From Hydractinia symbiolongicarpus (Eukaryota > Cnidaria > Hydrozoa > Anthoathecata > Hydractiniidae), in assembly GCF_029227915.1 (NCBI RefSeq), contig NC_079887.1:13268001-13332000 (forward strand): a stretch of 64,000 nt of DNA, written 5' to 3'. Made by a program: the position numbers and the translations under genes. The notes under the pieces were generated by a model. The model was not told the origin of the DNA. It made no database searches and saw nothing but the letters and a program-made list of their open reading frames with translations. The stretch's first letter is position 1. Every line of letters starts with the position of its first letter. This document shows positions 49,598 to 62,100 of the stretch, piece by piece.

Positions 49598-52500
49598 TAT
49601 ATATATATATACAGTACCTGCGGCGCAATGACAGCCTGCAAAATTGCATTAAACATGCATGAAAAATTGTACGGTATGCCCGACGTTTAGCTAGTTGCAT
49701 TAGCTTGTTACAAGATATTTATCATGCGTGATTAAATGTAAATAAACATAGCGTCATCCACCTTCCTAACATTGAAACAGTATTATCGAAGTAGCAACCG
49801 TGTGAACTTAAAACTTAAACAATTCCGGTATGCTCCTACACAGCAAACCTGAAGGCATAACCCTGCACAAATAAAGCGTAATGTAGAATTTAAACATATA
49901 TTTCGAGAAAGAAAATTGGTCACTAGGAATTTATTCCAATTGTTTTTGCTAATTGTATAGGCGTTTGTTATCCCACAACAACATCAAATACGCCTTCATC
50001 ATCGTATGTCTTTGTCTTTCAAAGAATTCGGTCGCGGGCAAAAAAGTTTCATCACATTAGATTACATTTAAATTTTATGCTACAGCACTGGACCCAAATT
50101 GTACCGTGAATAAAGAGGGTTGTTTGTTGTATTATTAATTTCTAAACTTGTGCGATATAATTCTTTTACAATAATTTAAAGGAAGAATATTCAGTACTAA
50201 TATTGTGTATAAACTGTATTATTTATCATTGGTGTAGAAATTTATTTTCAAGTTTTAATGTAATTTTTCTTAGGGGTCATTTACATATCAATATTTGAAT
50301 TTTTAGCGTCATTTGTAAGCTAACGGGCGGGAGGGAAAGTGCCTAAGCCCTTACAAGGGTTTTGCTAGTGCCCAGACCAGCCCATAACACTGAAGAATCT
50401 ATGTTTTTCTCTAGAATTATCTGTCTGAATCTAACAACATAAAAACAGTGTCAAATTTTTTATTTTTTTATTTTTTCACCGATATGTATACAAATACGTG
50501 CATGAATTCAGGAAAGGACAAATGCTATGACTGTGGAAATTTTCAAACCGAATAAAAGAAGTGATTTGATATCAAAAAATCAATTCACACCCATTTATTT
50601 TTGGGTGATTTTTTTTTAAATTGCCTCTAGCAAATGAAGGAATAGTGTAACTAGATATAAAAAGATGTTCTTAGAAGTTACAATTAAAAAGATATTAATT
50701 ATATTTTTAGCCAGCTATATTCGTAGAGGCAATTAAAGTTTTGTCAGCAGGAGTAATGTAAAAAGAAGGATAATAGATTAGGAAATAGTAACACTTCAGT
50801 GCATACCTGGTAAATATAGAATATAATATTACGGCCATTTCTCTCATACTGAACATCAACATTCAAACTTTTTGATTCCAAATTGTCTATCCATATAGCA
50901 GCATTTCCGCATTTATTGTGTGACTTTGCTCCTTCTCCAACCAAACTCTTGGCAACTACAGCCTCTGATTTCCAAAAATTATCAGTTTCACTATTCTTTG
51001 ATAACAACTTTACTTCATTTACAGTGTTACAATCTAAAAAATAAAAAATAATTCTGTTATATATTTACAAATAGTGGAAGTTACGTATTTGATAAGGAGT
51101 GCTTAAAAAAATTCTTTAAGTAAAAATTTTCATAAAAATGATTTTAAATAATTTATTAAATAAAGGGTTGCAGAGCAGGAAGAAGTCCCCTATGCAAGCG
51201 AAAATTTTTATAGCAATTTACAAGTCCCCAGGCAATTTCGCCCATGGCTCATTTTTTAACTTTTTGTTAATGGTTGTTCTTCAGGGTTTCTTTTTGCAAT
51301 GAGAGTGGAGGTGCAGAGCACTTACATTTCGTACAAGTTATTAAAAATCGTAAATCTGTTATTAAGGTTCATTCGTTTTTAACAAGTGCAAACGGCACGT
51401 TGCAAAATATTACAAAGAGGTTTTATCTACACTAGTCATTACCATTACCTTTATATATGGCATTTCGTGTTTCCGTAAAAGGACGCGGTAACCCTTTTGA
51501 ACAAACAACTAAAATACGGCTATTATAATAGAGACTACCCGGTGGCCCGTAGAAAAATCCACGGGATCACATGGTCTTTTCATACCTCCTTCAGTGCGTC
51601 TCGCTACCTGGGATACCATTTTGCGTGACGAACAGACATATACGGGTATTATTATATAGATAATTGCTCCTTTCCGTCTTCCACGTTTTTGGTTTAAAAA
51701 CTAAGTATTTCAGGACACAAGAAAGGGAGTTTTAGACATTTTCTTTACCAGCAAGCATATATAAAGTTCTTTACAATATGTGTTAAAAAATATTTCTTTA
51801 CTAAAACTATGCATACTACCGCCCTCCTTTTGTTCACACTGGTTGAGTAATCTAAAATATAAAAGACATGGTTTTATTGTAGTGTAAAGAAAAATAAAAT
51901 CAGGTTCGGAATTTGTTGGAGTTTTCTTCGTCTTGTACCCTCTCTAAAAAACAGACTGTTTTTCTGTAAACTTATTGATTCAAGGAGCCATCATGAAATA
52001 TGCAATAAACTGTATTAATATTCTTTCATTCCCCCCTGCTAACATTACAAAACTTTGTAATTTTTCTCGGAAGTTTGTATAGTTTGCATTTTTCCTCTAG
52101 AAATTTTGAAGGCCATGATCGATTTTTAATTTTGATTTGCACATTTCGCGCCGGAAGGTCACTTCAAACCCAATATGCAAAAAAATATCTTCTTTAAAAT
52201 ACGCCAGTAGTTAAAATACTATTTAATCTGGAGGTCATAAGCGAAACAATAATAAAGGTCATAAGTTGACACCTGACTAACTTTTTAAAAAAGGTCCTTA
52301 GTAAGAATTATTTTCGCTTGCTTAAATGGCAAATGGATTTTGCCAGCGCTTAGCTTTTCAAAAGGTATCGGATAATTATTTAAAGAAAATCGTTTTCTTT
52401 ATAAAAAACTTCACCACAATATACTGTTACCATTCATTGTTATGATTTTAGCATTGGTGTTCCATTTACCTTTATTGCACTAAAAAATTCAGATCTTTTT

Positions 52501-55500
52501 CACTCTTTTTGAATTGCTATATTTCCTTTTTTCTGCGAATGTCAATTTAGCGAATGATATCTTAAATAACATTTTGCGGGTACGTAATTTTTCAAACTTG
52601 ACTAAAGTCTTTAAAAAGCACAAATTATATACAATGCGGGAATTAGTACCATTAACCCTTAGTATGGCTGCTTGGCAATTTTAATATATCTGAAATACAT
52701 GCTTAACTGGGTGTAACTTTGTGACTATAATTTACAAATTTTGTTCTAATAATCATTCCCAATGAAAAAGAAGTCTTTATAATTTTCATTATATCGTTTC
52801 GGTAAAGTTTTGGCAGCCTCTGAAAACTTTTACTAGATTTTTGCTATTGTAACGCGTATATGAATCAAATGGCCACCATGGAAAAGCGGGAAAAAGTAGC
52901 AAGGAAGTTCATTTGCAATCTATCTTGCATCATTATCGGTAGCCATAAAAGTTTAAAACGTTAAATTTACCCCTTTATTCAAAATGCAATTTTATTAGAC
53001 ATTTAGACAATACGTTATATACGGGACTTATATTGCGTAAATACTTAAACACGTGTATTTACTATATCGATCCGTCCCTACAGTCTTTTAGCTGATCGTG
53101 CTAATGTTAGATATACTTAATTTCCAGTATCTACCCAACATATTAGAAATTATGTTGTTAGACATCTATAGCTACCTTAATAAACTTAGATTTTCGGCTC
53201 TAACTGACTTAAATTGCGCTTTTGGGCACGAATTTGGAATGTAACAAGCCATATAATACCTGCTGAGAATTTTTGAATTTATTTTTTCGTGGGACAGGAC
53301 TATATGCAATTTACCGAAAGAACAAATTTTTGTAGAATCAGACTTTTGAAAGCTGTTGATTTATTTTTATAATTTTGGTAAAATTTGTAAGAAACTGTAC
53401 ACAGTATACTTTATTGTCAGATAATTTTACTGGAAAAAAATTCCACAGTTTCACATTTGTTTTATTATTATTTGTTGAAATTAAAATTCTTTGATATACA
53501 AACAAAAAATGGGACATTCCTTAGCCACAAAAATTTATTCAGTAAAAATATAATTCAGTAAAAATATTCCGAAATCAAAAATTTAATTCCAAACTCCTAC
53601 TAATTTTTTTTCAAAAATAAATATATTTATTCATTAAAAATAATTACAATTTAATTAAAATATAAATAGACTAAGGCTAAATAAAATGAAAATTGATAAA
53701 GAAAAGACAATATAGAGTAAAACTGTATTGTCAAAGGCTATGAGTTACACGAGTGTTTGACTGAATAGAAGAGAAGTGCGCATTGGTGACTAAATAAAAT
53801 AAAAACTTTATATTCTGGCATCTACACAGGCAAGATCAAAATCATTAACCACCTCTGTGTGCAATTTGGTATTCAAGGATCTGGAACCTCTAAGGCAAAG
53901 CAAAGCAGATTTCATTATTACTACTGATTATAGTACCTGTAAACCTTGAAATAAATTTTAGGTTTATGAGAAATTCTAACTCTGAAATTACTTAGTTACT
54001 TTTTCTATTTCTGGCAAAATTTTATTTTTAATCATCCACAAAAATCTGTTCAACCAAATTTCATTAATATTTTGCCTTCCTTCTTCTGACGTTAAAGTAC
54101 AGAAATGACTTACTTTTCCAGACAAGAGTATAATGTGTTTAAAAGTATGTTTTTTTGACAATTTGTGTATGATTCTATGAATGTGCTACAAAGAACTATT
54201 TTTTAGTTAATTTCGGACTTACTCCTAGGCAAAGGAATGTATGCAATATACTAAAATAACAACAGAGTTTCGAACTGTGGTCGTTATACATTATTTTAAA
54301 ACTTTAGGTAAAAACAATATGCCAAATGCTGATATAAATCCTTCCACAACGGACTTCATCATCATATATATATATATATAGCTTCATTTGGGTTTACTCC
54401 ACATCAACCGTTATTTTTTACATTTTGTGAAAACTTTTGTCCTCGCAAACCTTTTTTGTCATTTCATATTAAAACTTTTTTAAAGAACAGAATGAAAAAT
54501 GCATACTGGAATGTTTATTTAGTGAAATTTACCATGATAGAGGACAGAATAGATTATGCCGAAATAAATAATTTATTTTAATTTTTATATTTTCTTGTCA
54601 GCGAAAGGCAATTTAACTATTTGCTCAACTAAAACGTAATACAAACTATTTTTTAAGTTGTAAAAAAATAAATAAGAATCAAGTAGATAAAATGAAAATC
54701 AACATTGTATTCAGCTACTTTCCTTTTCAGTTTTTCTTTTCTTTCGTTTAGGCTTCCATGTAATTTTCAACAACCAACATACGAAACATTGGTTAAATGA
54801 AGCTTTTTCTATTTTTACATTTAGGTTGATTTTTACAAATGTTTAAACAAATGTGAGGGCGGATGTTATGTAAAAAATAAAAATAAAAATTATTTTAATT
54901 ATTTTAATCGATTTGCATTTAACAAGTCAACATGATGGATTTTTTTGAAAGAAAAGAGTACAAAATATACTAAAGGAACTGAAATTTGTGGCTTGGAGTA
55001 TTTTGACACTAACTTGTTTTGTGTTGTTGTTGTTTTTTCGTGTGTAAATTTTTGGGAGGGAGAATGATATGCAATATACTAATAAATAATAATTTTTGAA
55101 AAAAAATTTCTACACATTACAAGCTGTTGTTTATTGATATAATGTTGTGTAAACTTTTGTGGGGAAAGACCAAACGCAATTTGAGAGCTTGCGTAAATAT
55201 TTAGTAGTAGACATTGTGCAATATACTGAAGAACTTTGTTGTTGAAGTTTCTTCGATGCTCTTGCTTATATTTTGAGACTTTTTATTATTATGGCATATA
55301 ATGCAGATTGTGATGTTCAATATTGTGACGTTTAATGTTCCAACTCAAACTGCGGTATTGTTTGTTTTTGCTGCATAAGTTTCACATGTTTTGGAATTCT
55401 TTACATCGATCTAACATGAAGTACATTGGATTTCATAAAGCTTTTAAAGTTTTCACACTGGAGTTAAAGTACACGAATTACTAGCTTTCCTTTGTTTCGC

Positions 55501-57282
55501 GGCCGTTAATTTATGTAAAGTAATCTATGTAATCTATATAATAATACAACAGTTCTGTGTGTCTGTAACAGGCAAAGTGGATGTGTTCATTTTTCTTTGA
55601 TGTAGCCGCAAAAATCTTTGGTCTTAACGAAAAAATATGTCTTCTTTGTCAAGAAAAGTCGCGAGTTTTGTTTGTTTGTGTTTTAGAATCATGTGATCAA
55701 AATAAGAAAGTTAATTGGATGAACTAAACCACGTAATCGAAATAAAGCAATTTTTTTGCGAAAAATTTCAAGTTTTCCCTGACTAACAAAACGACCGTAA
55801 TAAGTTTGTTAAATAAAGTTCCTAGCACAAAGTAACAAAAATTGTGTTTGCAAAAAAAGATGGTTGTTCTTTTTAAGCATTTGTCTACTCTTTCCTTAAA
55901 AATGAATCTTTGCAAAAGCATTTGAAAAAGGGGCATGGTATTTAAATGAAGTATAGAAAGGTTTTTGTAAGGTTTGTTTATGTTTTTATTCAGTTTTGAT
56001 GATATGGGAGACATGTTTGTTAGCTAGCATCGTAAAGCCAACCATACCAACAAGAACTAGCTAGCTAGGAATTTATAAATATGTAGCCATGTACGTAATA
56101 GCTAGCTAAGTCTCCAGTTTTTCTTTAACTAACCAGCTATTAGCTGTTGTAGCTAGCTAATGTTATCTTTAAACTGAAGATTCCCAGTACCTCTAGCTAA
56201 CGTGGGAGTTTTCTGTTGCTAACCGTAGTTATCTTAGTGGTCTTTGCTAGAAATATGGCTGTAAATTATTTGACTTGACCTTTTAAGCTTAAATTAGAAG
56301 ATATAACAAGCAACAACACCTTTTAAAAGAATATATATATACTTTGTTGATTTCGATTTTATACTCTTTTTAAGCTATTTATTTCTTCTCTTTGACATTT
56401 TGGTTTAACTTATTGTTGCACAAGGCATATACAATATGCATATAAAAAAATAAAATTTTACATATTTTTGTTTTACCACTCAATTTTAACATTTTATATA
56501 AATTCTTTGGGACAGAATGGTATGAAATAGACCAAAATACCTGACCTTAGTTGTTTTTAATTTACATGCCTTGTGAAACTTTAAGGTGAACATTTTTTGT
56601 AAGACAATGGCATGGCATACTGATAGAACTGATCGTTGTTGTTTTAAATGTTATAACTGAAACCTTTTTTTGACATATTTATGTTAATTTTGTGAGGAAG
56701 GACCATACACAGAAGAAGAATTAGATTTTATCTTTGTTTTTCATATTTTGTATAAATTCTTACCGGGGAGGACTCTGTACAACATACCGAAATGACTGAT
56801 TCTTCTCTACTTAAATTTGATGCGTTCCAAAATGCATTTTTTTAATATTTGGGTAAGATTTAATGGGTAGGGACAACATGCAAAATGTCAAAAAAATGCT
56901 CTTTTTGTTGAATAAGAAGTACTCCTTACAATCATTTTTTTTTCTTACACTTTGGTTCTAAACAGCACATAACAATGATCGTGTTATATAATACAATCAG
57001 TATGAATTGGGAGAAATCAAAACAGACAACTAGTAAATGATCCTTACTGGTCACAATTTGGTTCTTTTTAAAGCATCCGTATTTACCATTCACTAAGTGA
57101 AACGTTTTTTTACTTCTAGGACAGAGACATCTTTCATTCTCCCATAAAGCTTTAAAAGTTGCGCAAGTGGATTGATTAACCAAAAGAAGATCTTTACCTT
57201 TTCTATTTACCGTTACATTAAAAGTGTGAACAAACAAACCACGCAAAATGACAACAAGAACATACACGTTTAAAATTTCCAT
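43601..57282 (-). CDS. Gene G: ITAM-bearing type I receptor with minisatellite-encoded stalk, 535 aa
   Basis: Exons: 57048-57282, 50807-51033, 48635-48764, 47488-48040, 46689-46713, 44979-45081, 44415-44458, 43601-43891. Exon 1 is assigned across a 6-kb intron because its phase-1 donor (A/GTAAGG) fits and no other exon 1 is visible nearer. It encodes a signal peptide (MEILNVYVLVVILRGLFV) and C-x11-C-x-C-x15-C. Exon 4 encodes about 150 residues of Thr/Ser repeat and the helix (IIIGVVCSVVIILIVIITFII). The usual donor after ATTAG is GG here; the next phase-correct donor, 24 nt on, adds GGLCCNK to the juxtamembrane segment. The ITAM is Y445-TCI-x9-Y458-AQL. The rest of exon 8 has PLYFQT and two tandem 21-residue units each with a YVETEPEYA core, ending EPWYATVSKK. 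Exon 1 could belong to another transcript; the remaining exons are firmer. Confidence 0.75.
43826..43885 (-). other. ITAM of gene G (ENTYTCI-x9-YAQL)
   Basis: Glu is at -3 and the spacer is nine residues. It opens exon 8, ahead of the duplicated Y-x-E-T units. Confidence 0.85.
45539..45658. repeat. Direct repeat pair in gene G intron 5
   Basis: GAAAACGAGAGCTTATCGAA is present at 45539 and again at 45636, 97 bases apart. A partial relative (GAAATCGAATAAGAGAGCAAAG) lies near 45490. Confidence 0.75.
46758..47477. mobile_element. piggyBac-type MITE-like element in gene G intron 4
   Basis: The ends are inverted copies: TTAACCTTATTTGGTATGGG at the left and the reverse complement of TTAACCCTATTTGGTATGGG at the right. 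A second inverted block, GGGGGGCATAAAGTGCCC, sits a little further in on each side. A TTAA at each end matches the TTAA target duplication of piggyBac-type elements, whose termini begin CCY. At 720 bp with no open frame, it would be non-autonomous. Its right end lies only ten bases inside the intron, next to gene G exon 4. Confidence 0.75.
47697..48030. repeat. Minisatellite in gene G exon 4 (GTTGTTGAT / GACGTTGTT units)
   Basis: The plus strand shows dozens of GTTGTTGAT-, GACGTT- and GTGGTT-type units built on a 9-15 base period. On the coding strand they read ACA/ACG/TCA codons and give Thr/Ser repeats (STTTTSTTTSS). The repeat explains long open frames on both strands here; only the minus frame continuing into the helix is the gene. 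Confidence 0.93.
49548..49613. repeat. TA microsatellite in gene G intron 2
   Basis: Almost uninterrupted TATATA. It produces a meaningless Tyr-Ile open frame on the minus strand. Shorter TA runs occur at 2941-2990 and 54362-54381. Confidence 0.95.
51535..51662 (-). repeat. Dispersed repeat, copy 3
   Basis: Contains GCCCGTAGAAAAATCCACGGG, CCATTTTGCGTGACGAACAGAC and ATACGGGTATTATTATATAG. It is in intron 1 of gene G, as copy 1 is in intron 1 of gene A. A weaker relative (CTGTGTGTCTGTAACAGGCAAA) is near 55555. Confidence 0.75.
53270..56920. repeat. Degenerate repeated module in gene G intron 1
   Basis: A short landmark of the form GGAC/AGAC-n-ATG/CATGCAATATAC-n-AAATAA recurs many times, for instance near 53292, 54231, 54534, 55065, 55163, 55209, 56511, 56602, 56703, 56768 and 56873. 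Spacing in the right half is often 90-105 bases. T-rich text with TTGTGTAAATTTT or GTATAAATTCTT lies between. It looks like an old, badly eroded tandem array. Confidence 0.55.
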
Positions 57283-59191
57283 GATCGTGGCATTAGTTTC
57301 TTGTACTTAATCATGTTTACACCTTTACTTTAGCTATGAAATCTTAGTCATCTCGCAAGTAACTATCTATCTGAAAGCAATTTTCAGATTAAGAATTCTT
57401 TACTTTACTACAATAAAAATATCCGTTGTAATTAAAATAGTTTCGTCTAGCTTAAAAAAGTAAAAAGTTATAAGTCATGTTTTTAACCAGGAGTTTTCTA
57501 AGCATAATAACTTCTTTATCTAACTTAAAGTTATTAAGAGATCACACAGGACATTCCCTCTTGAAAGTGCAGTTTTTAATATTGACGTATCTTTATTTTA
57601 GTAGTAGTATTTATTTATTAATAAGCGTACTATAAACATATAGTGAGGCCAAAATGAAGAAAAAAAAGCATATTGAGGTTCAGTTCAGAATACACTATGC
57701 CTGAGAAACTTGTAAGGCTTTTCATAAAAATTGGTTAGAACTAGGAGAATTGATAAACAGACATCTTATTTTTGCAGCCTTTGATATCTCTTCAAATTGT
57801 GTATTGTTGTTAATAACAATGGAACCATAAACCTGTCTCGCTCGTCTTTTTCTCTTTTATTTCCTAAGAAACAGTGCGTGGGAAATTTGATGTCCAATTG
57901 ACCTTAATATAGCAGGTAAAAAAAATTCCCCTTTGTGAAATGAACTTGTGATGTAAGTTATCCTAAGGATAATCCTGATGAAATTTATGATATTTTCCCA
58001 ATCATAAGGATTTCATAGAGATTATTAGCAGCACTTTTGCGTATTATCTAAAGCTTGAGGAGGCATAACAATTTGGCAAACCGATGCCTAATACATACGC
58101 AAAATTTACCAGAAATGTCAAGTTTTTCAGAAACTTACGCCGACACCAGCATTTCTTATTAGCCTGTTTTTTGGTTTAATGAAATTTTTTTCGAAAGGAC
58201 AACGAATGATTGAACTGCTGAAATAAGAAGTTAACTGATATATTTATTGGACTCATTATTCTGAGCACCATCCTCATCACCAATTTTATCACTTTTAAAC
58301 TGATCTGACTATGGTCTTTAGTAGTAGCATTATTGTCTTGCTCTATGATGTGTTGTTGTTGATGTTGTCATTAATACGCTCTAAGAGCTGATAGTGGTAC
58401 GTAGCTACCTTGACTTGTTTCCTTCTTTTTTCTAGTTTATATGCCTGCATTCTTGTAAGAAGTCTGTGTTTTTAAGTGATTTGACAGGTTTGTGTTTTTG
58501 AGAGAAGAGACTTATCTCGAAAAAAGTGGAAAACAATTCAACTCTTTTTTTATTGCTCGGAAATTAAACAGAGAATGATGACGCGTTTTGGAATGACTTA
58601 GCGTTTCCTTTGTTATTTTTCAATTCCCCTGGAACTGAACTGAAAAGGATCTTGGGTAAAAATTAGTAATAATCACTGCACTACTAAAAATGCATGGAGC
58701 AAAACATAAGCAATGATGTCAGTCAATTAAGATTTTGCTCTATCTTGGATATTTCATCTCTTATTAATTTTTGAGCTCTTATTTCACATAAGATTTTTTC
58801 GAAAGACAAAAGTACTTTCGCACCGCAAAAATATTATTCTCCCACTCTCTTTGGTCCTCCTTTGTTTTTCTCTCATAGCATGTGTACTCCATACCGCCAT
58901 AAAAATTTAAATTTTTCCAAGAACTGGATTTTAGATCTAACAAAGAATCATCAGTTTGCAAAACACAATTTTTATTCAAGAAGTAGCTAGCTACCCTGTT
59001 TTTAATTAATTACAAGTTTTTATTTATTACAATGTGTCCCTAAAGGCATAAATTTGCACACAGATTGCAAGAATTACTTTAAAAAGCATTACAACAAATA
59101 GTTTTTATAATTATTTTTTCTTTTACAATAACATCTTTTGGTTACTCCTTAAATAGATGCACATTTCGGTATGAAACATATTTTTTTATTC
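57283..59191. other. Region between gene G exon 1 and gene H stop
   Basis: No supported gene. It should contain gene G's promoter and gene H's 3' UTR. AATAAA-like sequences are too common in this AT-rich text to assign one. Confidence 0.5.
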
Positions 59192-62100
59192 TTATCTTTT
59201 CACGACATCATACTGTGCTTCTGTTGTTGCGTATTCTGGCTCAGTTTCTACATAAATTGGTTGAGCTTCAAAACATACTGGATAAGTCGTTGCGTAATCT
59301 GGCTCGGTTTCCAAATATACCGGTTCATTTGCAGGGTCGCTTAAGCCTGTTACCGCAGTTTCCGGAAGTGATAATTGCGCATATTCTCCGCCTAGGTTTT
59401 TTTCTGACTCTAAGCACTTGTATGTATTTTCATTGTCCTAAACAAATGAAGCAACGTAAGTAAAGAAGAAAGGTAAAGTACTTATCGTACAACATCACGC
59501 ATCCAGCAAAATTTTATCAAAATGAAAAAAGCTTAGCCAATATTATGCTTTGCATTAAAATTATTTTAACACCATATCATTTTTCTTCTTTCACTACCGA
59601 AAAAATCCAAATAGCTAACATAATTTCGAATTGTATAATCACAAAATTTAAATGGTAGCTAATTTCTTTCCTATTTCTTCTGAGGTTTTAAATTTTTCAT
59701 AATTTGTCATTTGCAAAAATAATAAAGTTGCAAGAAACAAAGTTGCCGATTATTCTTTTTATGGAACTTCATTAAGTCCTTTCTACGGGCATGTCTCAAA
59801 CCTTACTATGCACATCTTTAGTAGTCTTCCTAGCATATTCCTTGTGATATACTTGCCGATACAGTCGTAAATTACCTTTCTCATGAGAAAGTTCTTATAT
59901 AGCTCGACATAAGGGAGATATTTACGTATACCTTAGCTGCATCAAGAACAGAAGCAAGATTGCGTATTGATACATCTATAAAAAAGGGAATTTTTCAACA
60001 AAATACATTCCAGTGTTTGCATATGGAACGATTTTCGCTGACATTCTGGGCTTTCAAAAAACTCCTTTTTGCCCGACTCCATGGTTATGATACGTCCTGA
60101 GTTATAATATATATACGGCAGCGTGCCAAATTTTTAGGGCTCATACCTATGTGAGGTGTGGATATTGGCCATTACTCGAAACTACCTCTAAACGTCTCTA
60201 TGAAGTCTTTATAATCGGGAAACTATAGTAACCTTCGTAGAGAATAAACTTAAAGGATGAAACTGTAAATTGTGGACAGGTGATTAATCCGATTTCCCCA
60301 TTCTTTTGGATTTACCCTCATATCGGGTGAAATCGAATTTTCGGGCTTTTTTGTAATTTTTTATACGAACTCTGTTTAAACTGGTAAATATGTTAACTAT
60401 CTTTTATTTAACTATTAAGAATTAACTTTATGCAAGATGTGAAAATTCGCTAGAAAACTTAAGTAACTGAATTTTAAGCAGATAGAGGTATTTTGGAGAA
60501 ATTTCAAGCTTTCGATACATAAGCAAAAATTTATTGCTGATTTTTTGTTTCTTTCATGCCGTACTGTAAGTGTACCGAGTTTGAGTCAATTTGGACAAGT
60601 CTATGATACGTTTTTTGGCGTTTTAGCAAAAATGTTCCTACTGATTGTAGATTGTGCTAATACTAATAGAAAAGAGAAAGTACCTTCACAATATGCGTAT
60701 TCTGAGTCAGGATTTTCATATGCCGTGTTTACAGATGGATTCACATCCTCATAGGTTGCGTACATCGCAGCAGTCGGAGGCTATAAAGTAAAAAAAAGTA
60801 ATATTACAATAGGAGAAAATATGAACTAAGGTGTGCATATGAATATTTAGAACATCTACGTATTAGATTCTTAAGGAGTGTCAAACTATTGTTTTATCAT
60901 GGACAGGCCTCTTTATGGCTACCAAGAACGCACCAACGTATTTCTACTCTGTATGCCTTATCTGTTTTGTTTCTGTCGTTCCATATTATATATAAAGTTC
61001 TATAGAGTAAAACCCATCTCTTTTTTTCTTAACGATAAATTTCTTTCTACCAGTCTATGCATTACTGGTAAAAAAAAATTTTAATGAAAACTAACTGGCT
61101 TGTTTTTTATCATCTATGTTGAAAAAATTTCTTTTATAACGATAAGATATTATCTTAAAAAAAATCAGCGAATATTTTAGTCATGATAACATGAATGTAT
61201 AAAATATGTCTTTTATACCTCCATAAAGATAATCATGCAAAACGGAAGTATAGCAATGTCACAAAAGCAATGCGAAAATGTAGACTTTGTTATTCTGCAT
61301 ATTATTACTTATCTCTTCTGATTAAAAAGCTTAACAAATTAAAGCTTCAGGTACTATGATTTATTGACGACTCATTGTATTCCATTCCAAATTAATTCTT
61401 CTATTCTTACACACTGTGAGTAAGATGACAGCATCAAGTTAGTTTATTCTTTAATGAAACAACTACAGTAATGCTCACAATAACTTGTACAATTGTTGTA
61501 TATTTAGCAGAAAGGACTCACGTGATCTGCTCTATTCGTAAGATTAAACTTTCAGTTTTTGCATTGCATTATAGAAAAGAGCTGGTGCGGTTTTCCTAGT
61601 TCTTTGAACTGAGATCTCAGTTATGCAAATCAAGTGAAGAGATTTTTCTCCTCTATTTGATCTTTTGTATAATGGTAGAGGGTACCATCATTTTCTCATT
61701 ATAATACTCCACCTTAAACGGTTAAACTCTTACCTTTTTTTCTCTTTGGTGCTTCAATCTAAAAAAAATACTCTTATAATGAGTTTTATTAAGTTTTATT
61801 CCCTTTTATTTAAAGCAATATCAGTTTTTGTTTTTAACAAAGTGCTCACCTAATAAAAATAAAAGTTATCATTAGTATCAGAAAAATGACTATGCTGCAA
61901 ACAACACCAATGATTATATTTGTTTCTGTTTTTGAAGTCTCATTTGCTTCCAAGCTATTCGTAAATACTCCACGCGGTGTAGTTCTTTCCGACGTTGTAT
62001 TTTCTGAGGTTGTTGTTTGTGACGGTGTTCTTTCCGACGTTGTTGTTTGTGACGATGTTCTTTCCGACGTTGTTGTTTCCGACGATGTTTTTTTCGACGT

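Noticed and set aside
12614-57282. Identification as immunoglobulin-type hydroid allorecognition (Alr) genes
   Set aside because: The cluster organisation and tyrosine-bearing tails are reminiscent, but I cannot see Ig-fold hallmarks in the ectodomain, so the name would be unsupported.
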